6,205 nt of DNA from a bacterium (GCA_030642425.1 DAOWNU010000130.1:1-6205); one strand, 5' to 3'. Counted from the stretch's first letter, positions 1 to 5,885 are shown. Translations and numbers: made by a program. Notes: generated by a model not told the origin, from the sequence alone.

Positions 1-1
1 C

Positions 2-205
2 GGCTTCGACGAAGACGAGGTCTACCGCGCGATCATCTACCGACCGTCCGATGGGCAGCACCACATGGTGACGCTCTGGTTCGAGGACCGCAGCGACCCC
101 TGGGTGATCGATCCAACCGGTGCCATGACCACGGGCATGCCGCGCATCTCCCAAGTGCGTGAGTGGGTGCCGCTGAAGCTCTTCAGCGCGGATGCCGAGT
201 ACACC
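2..205 (+). CDS. Partial CDS, possible transglutaminase-like cysteine peptidase fragment
   Basis: A frame open from the window's left edge reads as a convincing protein, including the stretches DGQHHMVTLWFEDRSDPWVI and DPTGAMTTGMPRISQVREW. A histidine followed about 15-20 residues later by an aspartate in a WVIDPTG context recalls the His and Asp of the Cys-His-Asp triad of transglutaminase-like peptidases. The cysteine would lie upstream, outside the window. Of 68 codons, 59 end in G or C (87%), against about 60% in the first 70 codons of the neighbouring minus-strand gene, so this stretch seems to come from a different genome or region. The frame stays open beyond 205 only because it then runs antisense, codon for codon, to the oxidoreductase gene; that part is not protein. 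Start and true end are both missing. The family call is an inference from a short fragment. Confidence 0.45.
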
Positions 206-208
206 GTC
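203..208. other. Chimeric or rearrangement junction
   Basis: Read from the minus strand, the oxidoreductase matches its family up to the second nucleotide-binding motif and the following RLGAD, whose last codon is 208-206. The expected continuation of the NAD(P)H domain (normally a K-V-T-x-x-Y-R-R-like string) is missing. Beyond this point the minus frame stays open to base 1 but gives unrelated sequence rich in His and Arg, while the plus strand becomes a good protein with different codon use. The change happens within a few bases, with no insertion-sequence end, tRNA or repeat visible. Confidence 0.6.
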
Positions 209-1258
209 CGCGCCGAGCCGAAGCGCGGTTCGGGCGCAATCGATCGCGGTGTTCCCGCCGCCTATCACAACGACATTGCCCGGCAGGCGCAAGCCGCATT
301 CGTTCTGGCAGCGGTCGAGAAATTGCACGCCCGCCAGAAATCCCTCGATAGTCTCCTCGCCCTCGATCCCCATCGGCCGGTTTCCCTGCGTGCCGATTCC
401 GATAAAGACCGAGTCGTAGTCCTTCTTGAGATCGTGGAGTGCGAAATCCACGCCCAACGCCTTATTATAATGAATGGGGACGCCAAGTTCAGTGATCTTC
501 GCGATTTCGACATCCAGAACCTCCTCTTTCGGCAGGCGGTATTCCGGGATACCGTAGCGAAGCATCCCTCCGGGCGCTGGTTTGGCCTCGAAAACCTCGA
601 CCGAATGTCCTCTTTCCGCAAGATAATATGCGCAGGACAATCCCGCCGGACCGGCGCCGATAACCGCGACCTTCTTGCCGGTCGGTTTGCCCGGCTTCGA
701 ATGATAGGCATCGCCGTCGGCCTCGTTCTTATCGCTGACGAAGCGTTTGAGAAAATCGATACTCACCCGGTCGTCGAAAATATTGCGTCGGCATTTGTCC
801 TCACACGGACGCGTGCAAACCCTTCCGCATGTTGCCACGAAAGGATTTGTCTGCTTGATAAGCCCGACAGCCTCCTTGTGCTCTCCAGCCGCAATCAGGG
901 CGATATATCCCTGAATATCGACGTTTGAAGGGCACTCCAGCCTGCACGGCGCAAAGCAATCGGCGTAATGGTTGGAAAGCAGAAGCTCCAGCGCGGCCTT
1001 GCGCGCCAGACGGATTTTCTCGCTTTTCGTTCGGACGATCATGCCGTCGAGCGCCGGATTGGCACAGCTCGGCAGCAAGTTATCCCTGCCCTCGACCTCG
1101 ACGACACAAAGGAAACAGCTTCCGTAAGGATTAAGGCGTTCGTCGTGGCACAGCGTTGGGATATCGTCTATACCGACCATCCGGGCCGCTTCGAGAATCG
1201 TTGTCCCGTAAGGAACCGTAACCTGTTTGCCGTCGATAGTTAGTTTTATATCAGCCAT
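206..1258 (-). CDS. GltD/NfnB-like FAD-dependent NAD(P)H oxidoreductase with N-terminal [2Fe-2S] domain (3' truncated)
   Basis: This is the FAD/Fe-S subunit of a soluble oxidoreductase, expected to pass electrons between NAD(P)H and Fe-S carriers in the cytoplasm. 351 residues are preserved. Residues 1-75 form a NuoG/HydA-type [2Fe-2S] ferredoxin domain with C37, C48, C51 and C65 (CX10CX2CX13C). Next comes a GltD-type Fe-S helical domain with C101, C105, C109 and C144, C148, C152, C156. The FAD Rossmann fold follows with VAVIGAGPAGLSCA (197-210) and the family signature GGMLRYGIPEYRLPK (230-244). The NAD(P)H Rossmann fold starts at VVVIGGGNTAIDCA (329-342). The sequence is cut at D351, so most of the NAD(P)H domain and the C-terminus are absent; the minus frame stays open to base 1 but no longer resembles the family. 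ATG at 1258 is preceded by AGGTGG at 7 bases and lies 2 bases after the NuoF-like stop. StnC-like is the best guess; a partner of a formate dehydrogenase is possible. There is no H-cluster domain in the preserved part. Confidence 0.88.
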
Positions 1259-1260
1259 TA

Positions 1261-3036
1261 TTATTCCACCTTTATTGCGTCGACGGGGCAGACATTGAAA
1301 CATACCCCGCATTTGGTGCATTTATCCTGATCGATTACGTGGACTTCCTTGCGCTCGCCGGAGATAGCGTCGGTCGGGCATTTTTTCGCGCAAAGCGTGC
1401 AGCCGATACACTTATCCGCGATTATCTCGTATCGGATAAGCGCCTTGCAAACGCCCGCCGGACAGCGTTTCTCCTTAATATGCGCCTCGTATTCGTCGCG
1501 GAAATACTCGATTGTCGTGAGCACGGGGTTCGGCGCGGTTTGGCCCAATCCGCAAAGGCTCGTCTCTATTACCTTTCGCGAAAGATCTTCGAGCTTTTCG
1601 ATATCGCCCTCCACTCCTTCGCCCGCGCATATTCTCTCGAGCAATTCCAGCATACGCATCGTGCCCACACGGCAGAAGGTGCACTTGCCGCAGCTTTCCC
1701 GCTGAGTGAACTCGAGAAAAAATCGCGCCACATCGACCATGCAGGTGGTTTCGTCCATCACGACCATGCCGCCGGAGCCCATTATCGCGCCGGTGGAGTT
1801 TATCGAGTCGTAATCTATCGGCGTGTTCCAGAGTTCGACCGGGATACATCCGCCGGATGGCCCGCCCATCTGAACGGCCTTCGGCTGCTTACCACCGGGG
1901 ATTCCGCCGCCGACTTTTTGGATAACATCGTTTATCGTGATTCCCATCGGCACCTCGACCAACCCGCCGCGGACAATCTTTCCGGCCAATGCGAATACCT
2001 TCGAGCCTTTGGATTTTTCCGTTCCCATCGCGGCGAATTTTTCCCCGCCCTCGCGGATTATCCACGGGACATTGGCGTAAGTCTCGACGTTGTTGATATT
2101 CGTCGGCTTGCCCCAGAGTCCCTTTTCGGCGGGATACGGCGGGCGAATTCTCGGCATCCCGCGTTTCCCCTCGATAGAACGGAGCAGCGCAGTTTCCTCG
2201 CCGCACACAAAAGCGCCCGCGCCCTCTTTGACATGAAGTTCGAGCGAGAAATCGGTTCCCATAATGTTCTTGCCGAGAAATCCCCGTTCTTCCGCTATGC
2301 CGATAGACCGGATAAGCCTTTTTACCGCCTTCGGATATTCCGCGCGACAGTAGATATAACCTTCGTCCACGCCGATAGCATAAGCGCAAATCGCCATTCC
2401 CTCGAGAATCGCGTGCGGGTCGCCTTCGAGAGTCGAGCGGTCCATAAACGCGCCGGGGTCGCCCTCATCCGCGTTGCAGACCACGTATTTCTTATCGGCT
2501 TCATTGCCACGCGCGAGTTTCCATTTCAGTCCAGTCGGGAAACCCGCCCCTCCGCGCCCTCGCAGGCCGGATTTTGTTATCTCGGCGATAACCTCTTCCG
2601 GCGTCGATTCCGTGATAACCTTTTTCAGCGCGACATAGCCGCCCTTTTCGATATATTCGTCTATCGAGTCCGGGTCGATTATCCCGCAATTGCGCAGAAC
2701 GACACGATATTGATTCTCGAAAAGCTCGTCGTCCGCGCATTCGAACGCGTCGCCCTTGACAATCCACTCCTCGATTGGCTTCCCCGCAATCCCGTGCTCG
2801 TCGAGTATCCTAATCGCCTTTTCCGGGTCGATATCGCCGTAGATAACGGAAGCGCCGTCCGGTTCGCGAACCTCGACAAGCGGCTCGCGGAAACACATGC
2901 CGATACAGCCCGTTTCGCCAAGCTCGACCTTGTCGGCAGCGTCTCTTTCGACGACAGCCTTTCCAAGCGCGTCGAGAACCTTGTCGGCGCCCGCCGCGAC
3001 ACCGCAGGTGCCCGTTCCAACAATTATTCTTCGCAT
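1261..3036 (-). CDS. NuoF/HydB/HndC-family NAD(P)H-binding FMN iron-sulfur subunit
   Basis: This 591-residue subunit is the FMN and NAD(H) site of a soluble Fe-S oxidoreductase. Domains in order: a thioredoxin-like [2Fe-2S] domain (about 1-90), with GTGTCGVAAGA and ETGCIGMC; the NuoF flavin/NAD core, with GRGGAGFPTG (160-169), CNADEGDPGAFMDR (187-200) and EGAGAFVCGEETALL (271-285); a SLBB-like region (about 345-400); the NuoF [4Fe-4S] site C449, C452, C455, C495; and a C-terminal two-cluster ferredoxin, C543/C546/C549/C553 and C573/C576/C579/C583. Complex I NuoF is shorter and lacks both the N-terminal domain and the ferredoxin tail, so this is the soluble HydB/HndC/Stn type. The N-terminal domain shows only three cysteines (C11, C44, C48) where four are usual. 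The start ATG overlaps the upstream gene by 13 bases and has GGAGG (3045-3041) 4 bases ahead, which suggests translational coupling. The gene is complete. Confidence 0.93.
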   Translation of the reverse strand: MRRIIVGTGTCGVAAGADKVLDALGKAVVERDAADKVELGETGCIGMCFREPLVEVREPDGASVIYGDIDPEKAIRILDEHGIAGKPIEEWIVKGDAFECADDELFENQYRVVLRNCGIIDPDSIDEYIEKGGYVALKKVITESTPEEVIAEITKSGLRGRGGAGFPTGLKWKLARGNEADKKYVVCNADEGDPGAFMDRSTLEGDPHAILEGMAICAYAIGVDEGYIYCRAEYPKAVKRLIRSIGIAEERGFLGKNIMGTDFSLELHVKEGAGAFVCGEETALLRSIEGKRGMPRIRPPYPAEKGLWGKPTNINNVETYANVPWIIREGGEKFAAMGTEKSKGSKVFALAGKIVRGGLVEVPMGITINDVIQKVGGGIPGGKQPKAVQMGGPSGGCIPVELWNTPIDYDSINSTGAIMGSGGMVVMDETTCMVDVARFFLEFTQRESCGKCTFCRVGTMRMLELLERICAGEGVEGDIEKLEDLSRKVIETSLCGLGQTAPNPVLTTIEYFRDEYEAHIKEKRCPAGVCKALIRYEIIADKCIGCTLCAKKCPTDAISGERKEVHVIDQDKCTKCGVCFNVCPVDAIKVE

Positions 3037-3515
3037 GGGGCCTCCATATATTGTCTGACCACTTCGCGCGCCTTGTCTGGCGTGAGGCGGCCGTGCGTGT
3101 CGTCGTCTATCATAATCACCGGCGCGAGCGAGCAGCAGCCGATACAGCTAACCAGTTCGAGCGTGAATTTGCCGTCCGGCGTCGTCTCGCCGTTCTTGAT
3201 ACCGAGTTCGTCCTCGATAGCGTCGGTTATACTGTTGGCGTTGGCCACATGGCATGCCGTCCCGTGGCAAACCCTTATTATATGCTCCCCGACAGGCGTC
3301 AGCCGGAATTGGGCGTAGAATGTCGTGACGCCGTAAATCTCGGAAATCGGCACTCCGGTGTGGCGCGAAATTTCGTGGAATACGCCGGGGTTCACGAAAC
3401 CGAAAAGTCCCTGCGCAAGCTGAAGCAGGGGGATTACCTGCCCGGGGCTGGCGTCGTAGTCGGAGAATCGTTCCCGAAAGACCGAGAGGTCGATTTCTCT
3501 GGATAGGGTTTCCAT
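3024..3515 (-). CDS. NuoE/HndA/HydC-family [2Fe-2S] subunit
   Basis: This is a small thioredoxin-fold [2Fe-2S] protein of 163 residues, the usual length of the family, which partners the NuoF-like subunit in soluble NAD(P)H-linked complexes and in complex I. The family signature is clear: an N-terminal helical bundle with VIPLLQLAQGLFGFV (27-41), ISEIYGVTTFYAQF (57-70), and cluster ligands C83 and C88 (RVCHGTAC) with C124 and C128 (SCIGCCSLAP). It is the first gene of the operon. The ATG at 3515 has AAGGAG (3525-3520) 4 bases upstream. Its stop lies inside the start of the NuoF-like gene. With no complex I membrane subunits visible and a GltD-like third gene, a soluble bifurcating enzyme is more likely than complex I. 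Confidence 0.93.
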   Translation of the reverse strand: METLSREIDLSVFRERFSDYDASPGQVIPLLQLAQGLFGFVNPGVFHEISRHTGVPISEIYGVTTFYAQFRLTPVGEHIIRVCHGTACHVANANSITDAIEDELGIKNGETTPDGKFTLELVSCIGCCSLAPVIMIDDDTHGRLTPDKAREVVRQYMEAPCEE

Positions 3516-3529
3516 ATAGCTCCTTTTTT

Positions 3530-3558
3530 GTTATAAGAACTTTATAAATACTTGTCTA
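3530..3558 (-). promoter_or_regulatory. Candidate sigma70-type promoter of the oxidoreductase operon
   Basis: On the minus strand, TAGACA (3558-3553, 5 of 6 to consensus) is followed by a 17-base spacer and TATAAC (3535-3530, 5 of 6). The weakness is position: transcription would begin near 3523, inside the AAGGAG of the first gene. A second -10-like TATAAA at 3546-3541 would leave a normal leader but has no good -35 box. At least one of these probably drives the operon. Confidence 0.4.
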
Positions 3559-3587
3559 AGAAAATCCTAATGTCGAAGACCTGATGA

Positions 3588-3725
3588 ATATTAAATATCA
3601 AACATCAAATATCAAAATTACAAATCAAGATGCAAAATTGCCCGGCCCTATCTATGAATTGATATTCGGGACATTTTGATTTTTACATTGTCATTTTACT
3701 TTTTGCATTTTAATATTTGATATTT
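3588..3725. repeat. Imperfect inverted-repeat element built of CAAAT-like strings
   Basis: The left arm (about 3588-3640) is a string of AAATATCAAA, CATCAAATATCAAA and ACAAATCAAG-like words. The right arm (about 3671-3725) is roughly its reverse complement, with TTTGATTTTTACATTG and TTTGATATTT. The outer 10 bases match exactly (3593-3602 and 3716-3725), and CCCG (3641-3644) faces CGGG (3667-3670) near the centre. No ORF is present. Similar intergenic elements of degenerate CAAAT words occur in many uncultured bacterial genomes. The origin is unknown; a non-autonomous mobile or slippage-derived element is possible. Confidence 0.6.
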
Positions 3726-3754
3726 CCCTCGCAACTGTTCTCCTATGGAGTCCG

Positions 3755-3810
3755 AGGAAACATGGGGAATATTTTCCCTGTGATTTTCTCCCGCCGGAGA
3801 GATGTTTCCT
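3755..3810. other. Potential three-way-junction fold
   Basis: AGGAAACAT (3755-3763) and ATGTTTCCT (3802-3810) form a perfect 9-bp closing stem. Inside are two more hairpins. GGGAA/TTCCC (3765-3769 with 3774-3778) has loop TATT. TCTCC/GGAGA (3787-3791 with 3796-3800) has loop CGCC. All three stems can form together. The same structure is possible on either strand and as DNA. No matching known RNA family was recognised, and no gene starts close downstream on either strand. Confidence 0.4.
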
Positions 3811-4046
3811 TATTATAATGAAAGCTCAAAACGCGCGCAAAGGTTTTTTTTGATTATTTATTTTCTCGTGGGATTATGTGAGATAATATAGCGGCGTGGC
3901 AAAATCCGGAAGAGAAGTCTTTTGGTGCACGTGTTTTTTGAACTATTTCGCCCTCAATCCGTCGCGTTTTCGCTTAATGAGAGATTTGCGAAACTACATT
4001 TCGGTTAGCGATTTCCGGATATCCGTGTCTTTCTTGCGTTAACGAA
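3811..4046. other. Intergenic stretch without a recognised gene
   Basis: This stretch is AT-rich with no supported ORF. It contains AAAGCTCAAA at 3821-3830 (a decamer also found three times behind tsaD), a run of eight T at 3844-3851, TTTCGC/GCGAAA arms at 3968-3973 and 3988-3993 with a 14-base gap, and the perfect 10-bp palindrome CGGATATCCG at 4016-4025. Nothing here can be given a function. Confidence 0.5.
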
Positions 4047-4107
4047 GGGGTCAAGGATTCAAGTGACTGATTTATATAAATTTAACCACCCTCGACCCCT
4101 TGAACCC
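4047..4107. repeat. 61-bp inverted repeat with AT palindrome at its centre
   Basis: GGGGTCAAGGATTCAAG (4047-4063) and the reverse complement of 4091-4107 match at 13 of 17 positions. Both arms are made of GGxTCAAG-like 8-9-base words. Near the centre lies the perfect 12-bp palindrome ATTTATATAAAT (4070-4081). The right arm coincides with the end of the 21-bp repeat array, so the structure marks the array's edge. Confidence 0.5.
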
Positions 4108-4555
4108 TTATCCTTATATCCGCACCCGCTCCGGCCATATCTGCCCGCGGCACGAATTTGATTTTCCGTGATTTATTATCATATTTCCGTTGTTCGATTT
4201 CATTCGACCGCGGTCCGGGGATACTTCTCCGTGTTTCAACTTCGATTCCCCTCGCTCCGGGGACGATTTTCCGCGTTCCGGGAACGACTTCCCACGCTCC
4301 GGGGACGATTTTCCGCCGTCCGGTGACGATTTCCCTTCGACCGGGCTTATCTTCCCACGCTCTGGCATGAAATACCCTTGATCTGTTGTCAATTACCCTT
4401 GGCTTCTCGTGATATATCTCTGGATTGTTGTCAACTACCCTTGTGTTATCACTCTCAATCCTTGGGTTTTTATGAAATACCCTTAGAATATTGTCAACTA
4501 CCCTTGGGTTCTCTTGAAATACCCTTGCGTTATTGTCAATTACCCTCGGCTTCAA
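4082..4555 (-). CDS. Doubtful heptapeptide-repeat ORF over the 21-bp array
   Basis: This is the longest frame over the array: 157 codons from a TTG, with no in-frame ATG near the start and only a weak AGGG upstream. It would encode 7-residue repeats such as PRVIDNN, ARVFQEN and PRVVDNI, shifting to RRKIVPG and TRKIVPG. Arginine is at position 2 of most repeats. There is no signal peptide, membrane segment or known domain. In favour of coding are the strict multiple-of-three period and the lack of indels and stops over 441 bases. Against it are the poor start, comparable open frames in other registers (including one with ERGKSSP-like heptads) and the intergenic position among other repeats. 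A non-coding minisatellite is at least as likely. Confidence 0.25.
   Translation of the reverse strand: MKPRVIDNNARVFQENPRVVDNILRVFHKNPRIESDNTRVVDNNPEIYHEKPRVIDNRSRVFHARAWEDKPGRREIVTGRRKIVPGAWEVVPGTRKIVPGARGIEVETRRSIPGPRSNEIEQRKYDNKSRKIKFVPRADMAGAGADIRIRVQGVEGG
4109..4549 (-). repeat. Array of 21 degenerate 21-bp tandem units
   Basis: Read on the minus strand from 4549, the sequence splits into 21 successive 21-bp units with no insertion or deletion. Nearly every unit has a GG at positions 5-6. Units 1-9 are AT-rich and tend to alternate between AAGGGTAxTTGACAA and AAGGGTATTTCAT types, giving a 42-bp higher order. Units 10-16 are GC-rich, of the type GGAAAATCGTCCCCGGA. Units 17-21 are more diverged. 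Because 21 is a multiple of 3, several frames on both strands stay open over much of the array. The period also equals two turns of B-DNA. Confidence 0.85.
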
Positions 4556-4742
4556 AACGTCGCCCTATTTTCTTAATACACGTCCAACTTCTTAAAGAAC
4601 AATAGTTTATCGATTCCAATCCTCGCGACGAAACGCATCATCTACCAATTAGCTGTCGCAATTATCCGAATATGTCAACCGTTCAGCAATTATCAGGGCG
4701 CGGGAATGACAAATGTAATCAAAATGTGCAGTTTCTTAATGG
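4556..4742. other. Intergenic stretch upstream of the tsaD promoter region
   Basis: No ORF, RNA gene or strong hairpin was recognised. A short CAAAT-like string (GACAAATGTAATCAAAATG) sits at about 4708-4726. Confidence 0.4.
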
Positions 4743-4780
4743 TTGAAATTGTCCCTTTTTGGGTTATATTGGGTTATAAT
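4743..4780 (+). promoter_or_regulatory. Candidate tsaD promoter with doubled -10 box
   Basis: TTGAAA (4743-4748) is followed after 16 bases by TATATT (4765-4770). Ten bases further lies a perfect TATAAT (4775-4780). The two -10-like boxes sit in a tandem 10-bp repeat, GGGTTATATT then GGGTTATAAT. The first box has the better -35 spacing and the second the better sequence. Either would give a short leader into the ribosome binding site at 4790. Confidence 0.5.
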
Positions 4781-4789
4781 AAATGTAAT

Positions 4790-4797
4790 GGAGGTGG
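4790..4797 (+). promoter_or_regulatory. Strong Shine-Dalgarno site of the 20-codon leader ORF
   Basis: GGAGGTGG ends 3 bases before the ATG at 4801, with the GGAGG core 6 bases away, an ideal distance. No start codon in the tsaD frame lies at a suitable distance from it. It therefore serves the small ORF, and tsaD only indirectly. Confidence 0.6.
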
Positions 4798-4800
4798 ACG

Positions 4801-4863
4801 ATGAAACATTTTGGGATTTTTCTCGTCCGGGCGAAAATCGACGATCCGTCATTATCGAAATGA
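4801..4863 (+). CDS. 20-codon leader ORF coupled to tsaD
   Basis: A short ORF starts at an ATG with the best ribosome binding site of the region and encodes 20 residues beginning MKHFGIFLVRAK. Its TGA stop overlaps the ATG at 4860 in the tsaD frame as ATGA, the usual arrangement for translational coupling by reinitiation. The peptide has no recognised domain and no run of one amino acid that would suggest attenuation. The neighbouring tsaD starts have no Shine-Dalgarno site of their own, which supports a role in delivering ribosomes. The role is inferred from layout only. Confidence 0.45.
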   Translation: MKHFGIFLVRAKIDDPSLSK

Positions 4864-5885
4864 ATAATCTATCTAAAATGATAGTTCTTGGAATTGAAAC
4901 ATCCTGCGACGACTCCGCCGCCGGCATTTTCCGCGACGGCAAAATACTGGCGAACGTTGTCCACACACAGGAAATCCACAGCAAGTGGGGCGGCGTTATC
5001 CCGGAGCTTGCCAGCAGGGACCATGTCAGGTCGATATTGCCTGTTATCCGCGAGGCCCTCGAAATCGCCGGGCTTGCGCTTTCGGATATCGACGGCGTCG
5101 CGGCCTGTCGCGGCCCGGGATTGCTCGGCTCGCTTCTGGTGGGCCTTTGTGTCGGCAAATCGCTCGCGTGGGGACGCGGAATCCCATTTGTCGGCGTTCA
5201 TCATCTGGAGGGCCACCTTTTCGCCGCGCAGATCGGCGAGCAAATCGAGCCGCCGTTCCTCGCGCTGATAATAAGCGGCGGGCATTCGCACATATATCTT
5301 GTCCCGGAGCAGGGCGTTTATCGGCTGATGGGCAAAACCCGCGACGACGCCGCCGGCGAGGCTTTCGACAAGGGCGCAAAACTCTTGGGACTGCCCTATC
5401 CCGGCGGCCCTTCGATACAGAATGCCGCAAAAAAAGGAGTTCCCGACGCATATAATTTCCCGAGGGCCATGCGGCGCAAGGGGGAACTGGACATGTCGTT
5501 CAGCGGGGTAAAAACCGCGCTTCTTCTCGAAATTGAGAAAATACCCGAAAATGTATTACCCGGCAGGATTTTCGACCTTGCGGCAAGCTATCAGGAGGCG
5601 ATAGTCGATGCGCTGTTGTGGAAACTCGATGCGGCCTCGAAAAGCTGCGGCATAAAGCGGGTCGCGATTGTCGGTGGCGTCTCGGCAAACTCGCGTTTCC
5701 GCGAAAAACTGTCCGCTCTCGCGGATGTCGAGGGCTGGCGCGTGCATCTTCCGCCGCTAGGGCTTTGCACGGACAACGGCGCTATGATTGCCGCCGCCGG
5801 GGCTTTCAGGTTTTCCAGAGGGGAAATCTCACCGAAAGATATTACTGCGGTTAGCCGATGGAGTCTGGAGGATATTGAGAATTGA
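4860..5885 (+). CDS. tsaD: tRNA N6-adenosine threonylcarbamoyltransferase TsaD
   Basis: TsaD (Kae1/YgjD family, ASKHA fold) transfers the threonylcarbamoyl group from threonylcarbamoyl-AMP to A37 of ANN-decoding tRNAs, working in the cytoplasm with TsaB and TsaE. Counted from MIVLGIETSCDDS, the signatures are ETSCDDS (7-13), CRGPGLLGSLLVG (77-89), metal ligands H109 and H113 in HHLEGH, SGGHS (133-137), DDAAGEAFDKGAKLLGLPYP (156-175), DMSFSGVKTA (205-214), GGVSANSRFR (266-275) and CTDNGAMIA (297-305) with metal ligand D299. The 335-341 residues match the family. The frame is open upstream to 4743, but the conserved protein begins at MIVLG. I chose ATG 4860, which overlaps the leader ORF stop and adds MNNLSK; ATG 4878 is the alternative. 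ATG 4788 would add an unrelated N-terminus. No good terminator follows. The product call is secure; the start is less so. Confidence 0.95.
   Translation: MNNLSKMIVLGIETSCDDSAAGIFRDGKILANVVHTQEIHSKWGGVIPELASRDHVRSILPVIREALEIAGLALSDIDGVAACRGPGLLGSLLVGLCVGKSLAWGRGIPFVGVHHLEGHLFAAQIGEQIEPPFLALIISGGHSHIYLVPEQGVYRLMGKTRDDAAGEAFDKGAKLLGLPYPGGPSIQNAAKKGVPDAYNFPRAMRRKGELDMSFSGVKTALLLEIEKIPENVLPGRIFDLAASYQEAIVDALLWKLDAASKSCGIKRVAIVGGVSANSRFREKLSALADVEGWRVHLPPLGLCTDNGAMIAAAGAFRFSRGEISPKDITAVSRWSLEDIEN

Noticed and set aside
65..928. Long plus-strand ORF of 287 codons as one gene
   Set aside because: From about 206 onward it is the codon-for-codon antisense of the GltD/NfnB-like gene, which has clear cysteine and Rossmann motifs. 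Only the part before 206 looks like protein.
206..1258. HydA-type [FeFe]-hydrogenase as third operon gene
   Set aside because: After the NuoG-like N-terminal domain the protein continues with a GltD-type Fe-S and FAD domain. No H-cluster cysteine motif is present in the preserved part.
1339..3318. Plus-strand ORF of 659 codons
   Set aside because: It is antisense to the NuoF-like and NuoE-like genes, whose conserved motifs are unambiguous. Its openness follows from their codon bias and it has no recognisable domain.
3835..3851. Intrinsic terminator at the run of eight T
   Set aside because: No stable GC hairpin immediately precedes the T-run, and no plus-strand gene lies upstream that would need it.
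4109..4549. CRISPR array
   Set aside because: Units are directly adjacent and all diverged. There are no identical repeats separated by unique spacers, and no cas gene is present.
4190..4605. Small plus-strand ORFs with SGDDFP-like or CQLPL-like heptads
   Set aside because: They are other frames of the 21-bp array, kept open by its multiple-of-three period, with no ribosome binding sites.
4788..4880. tsaD start at ATG 4788 (or TTG 4743) giving a long N-terminus
   Set aside because: The extra residues do not resemble TsaD, which begins at MIVLGIETSC. GGAGGTGG lies after 4788, not before it.
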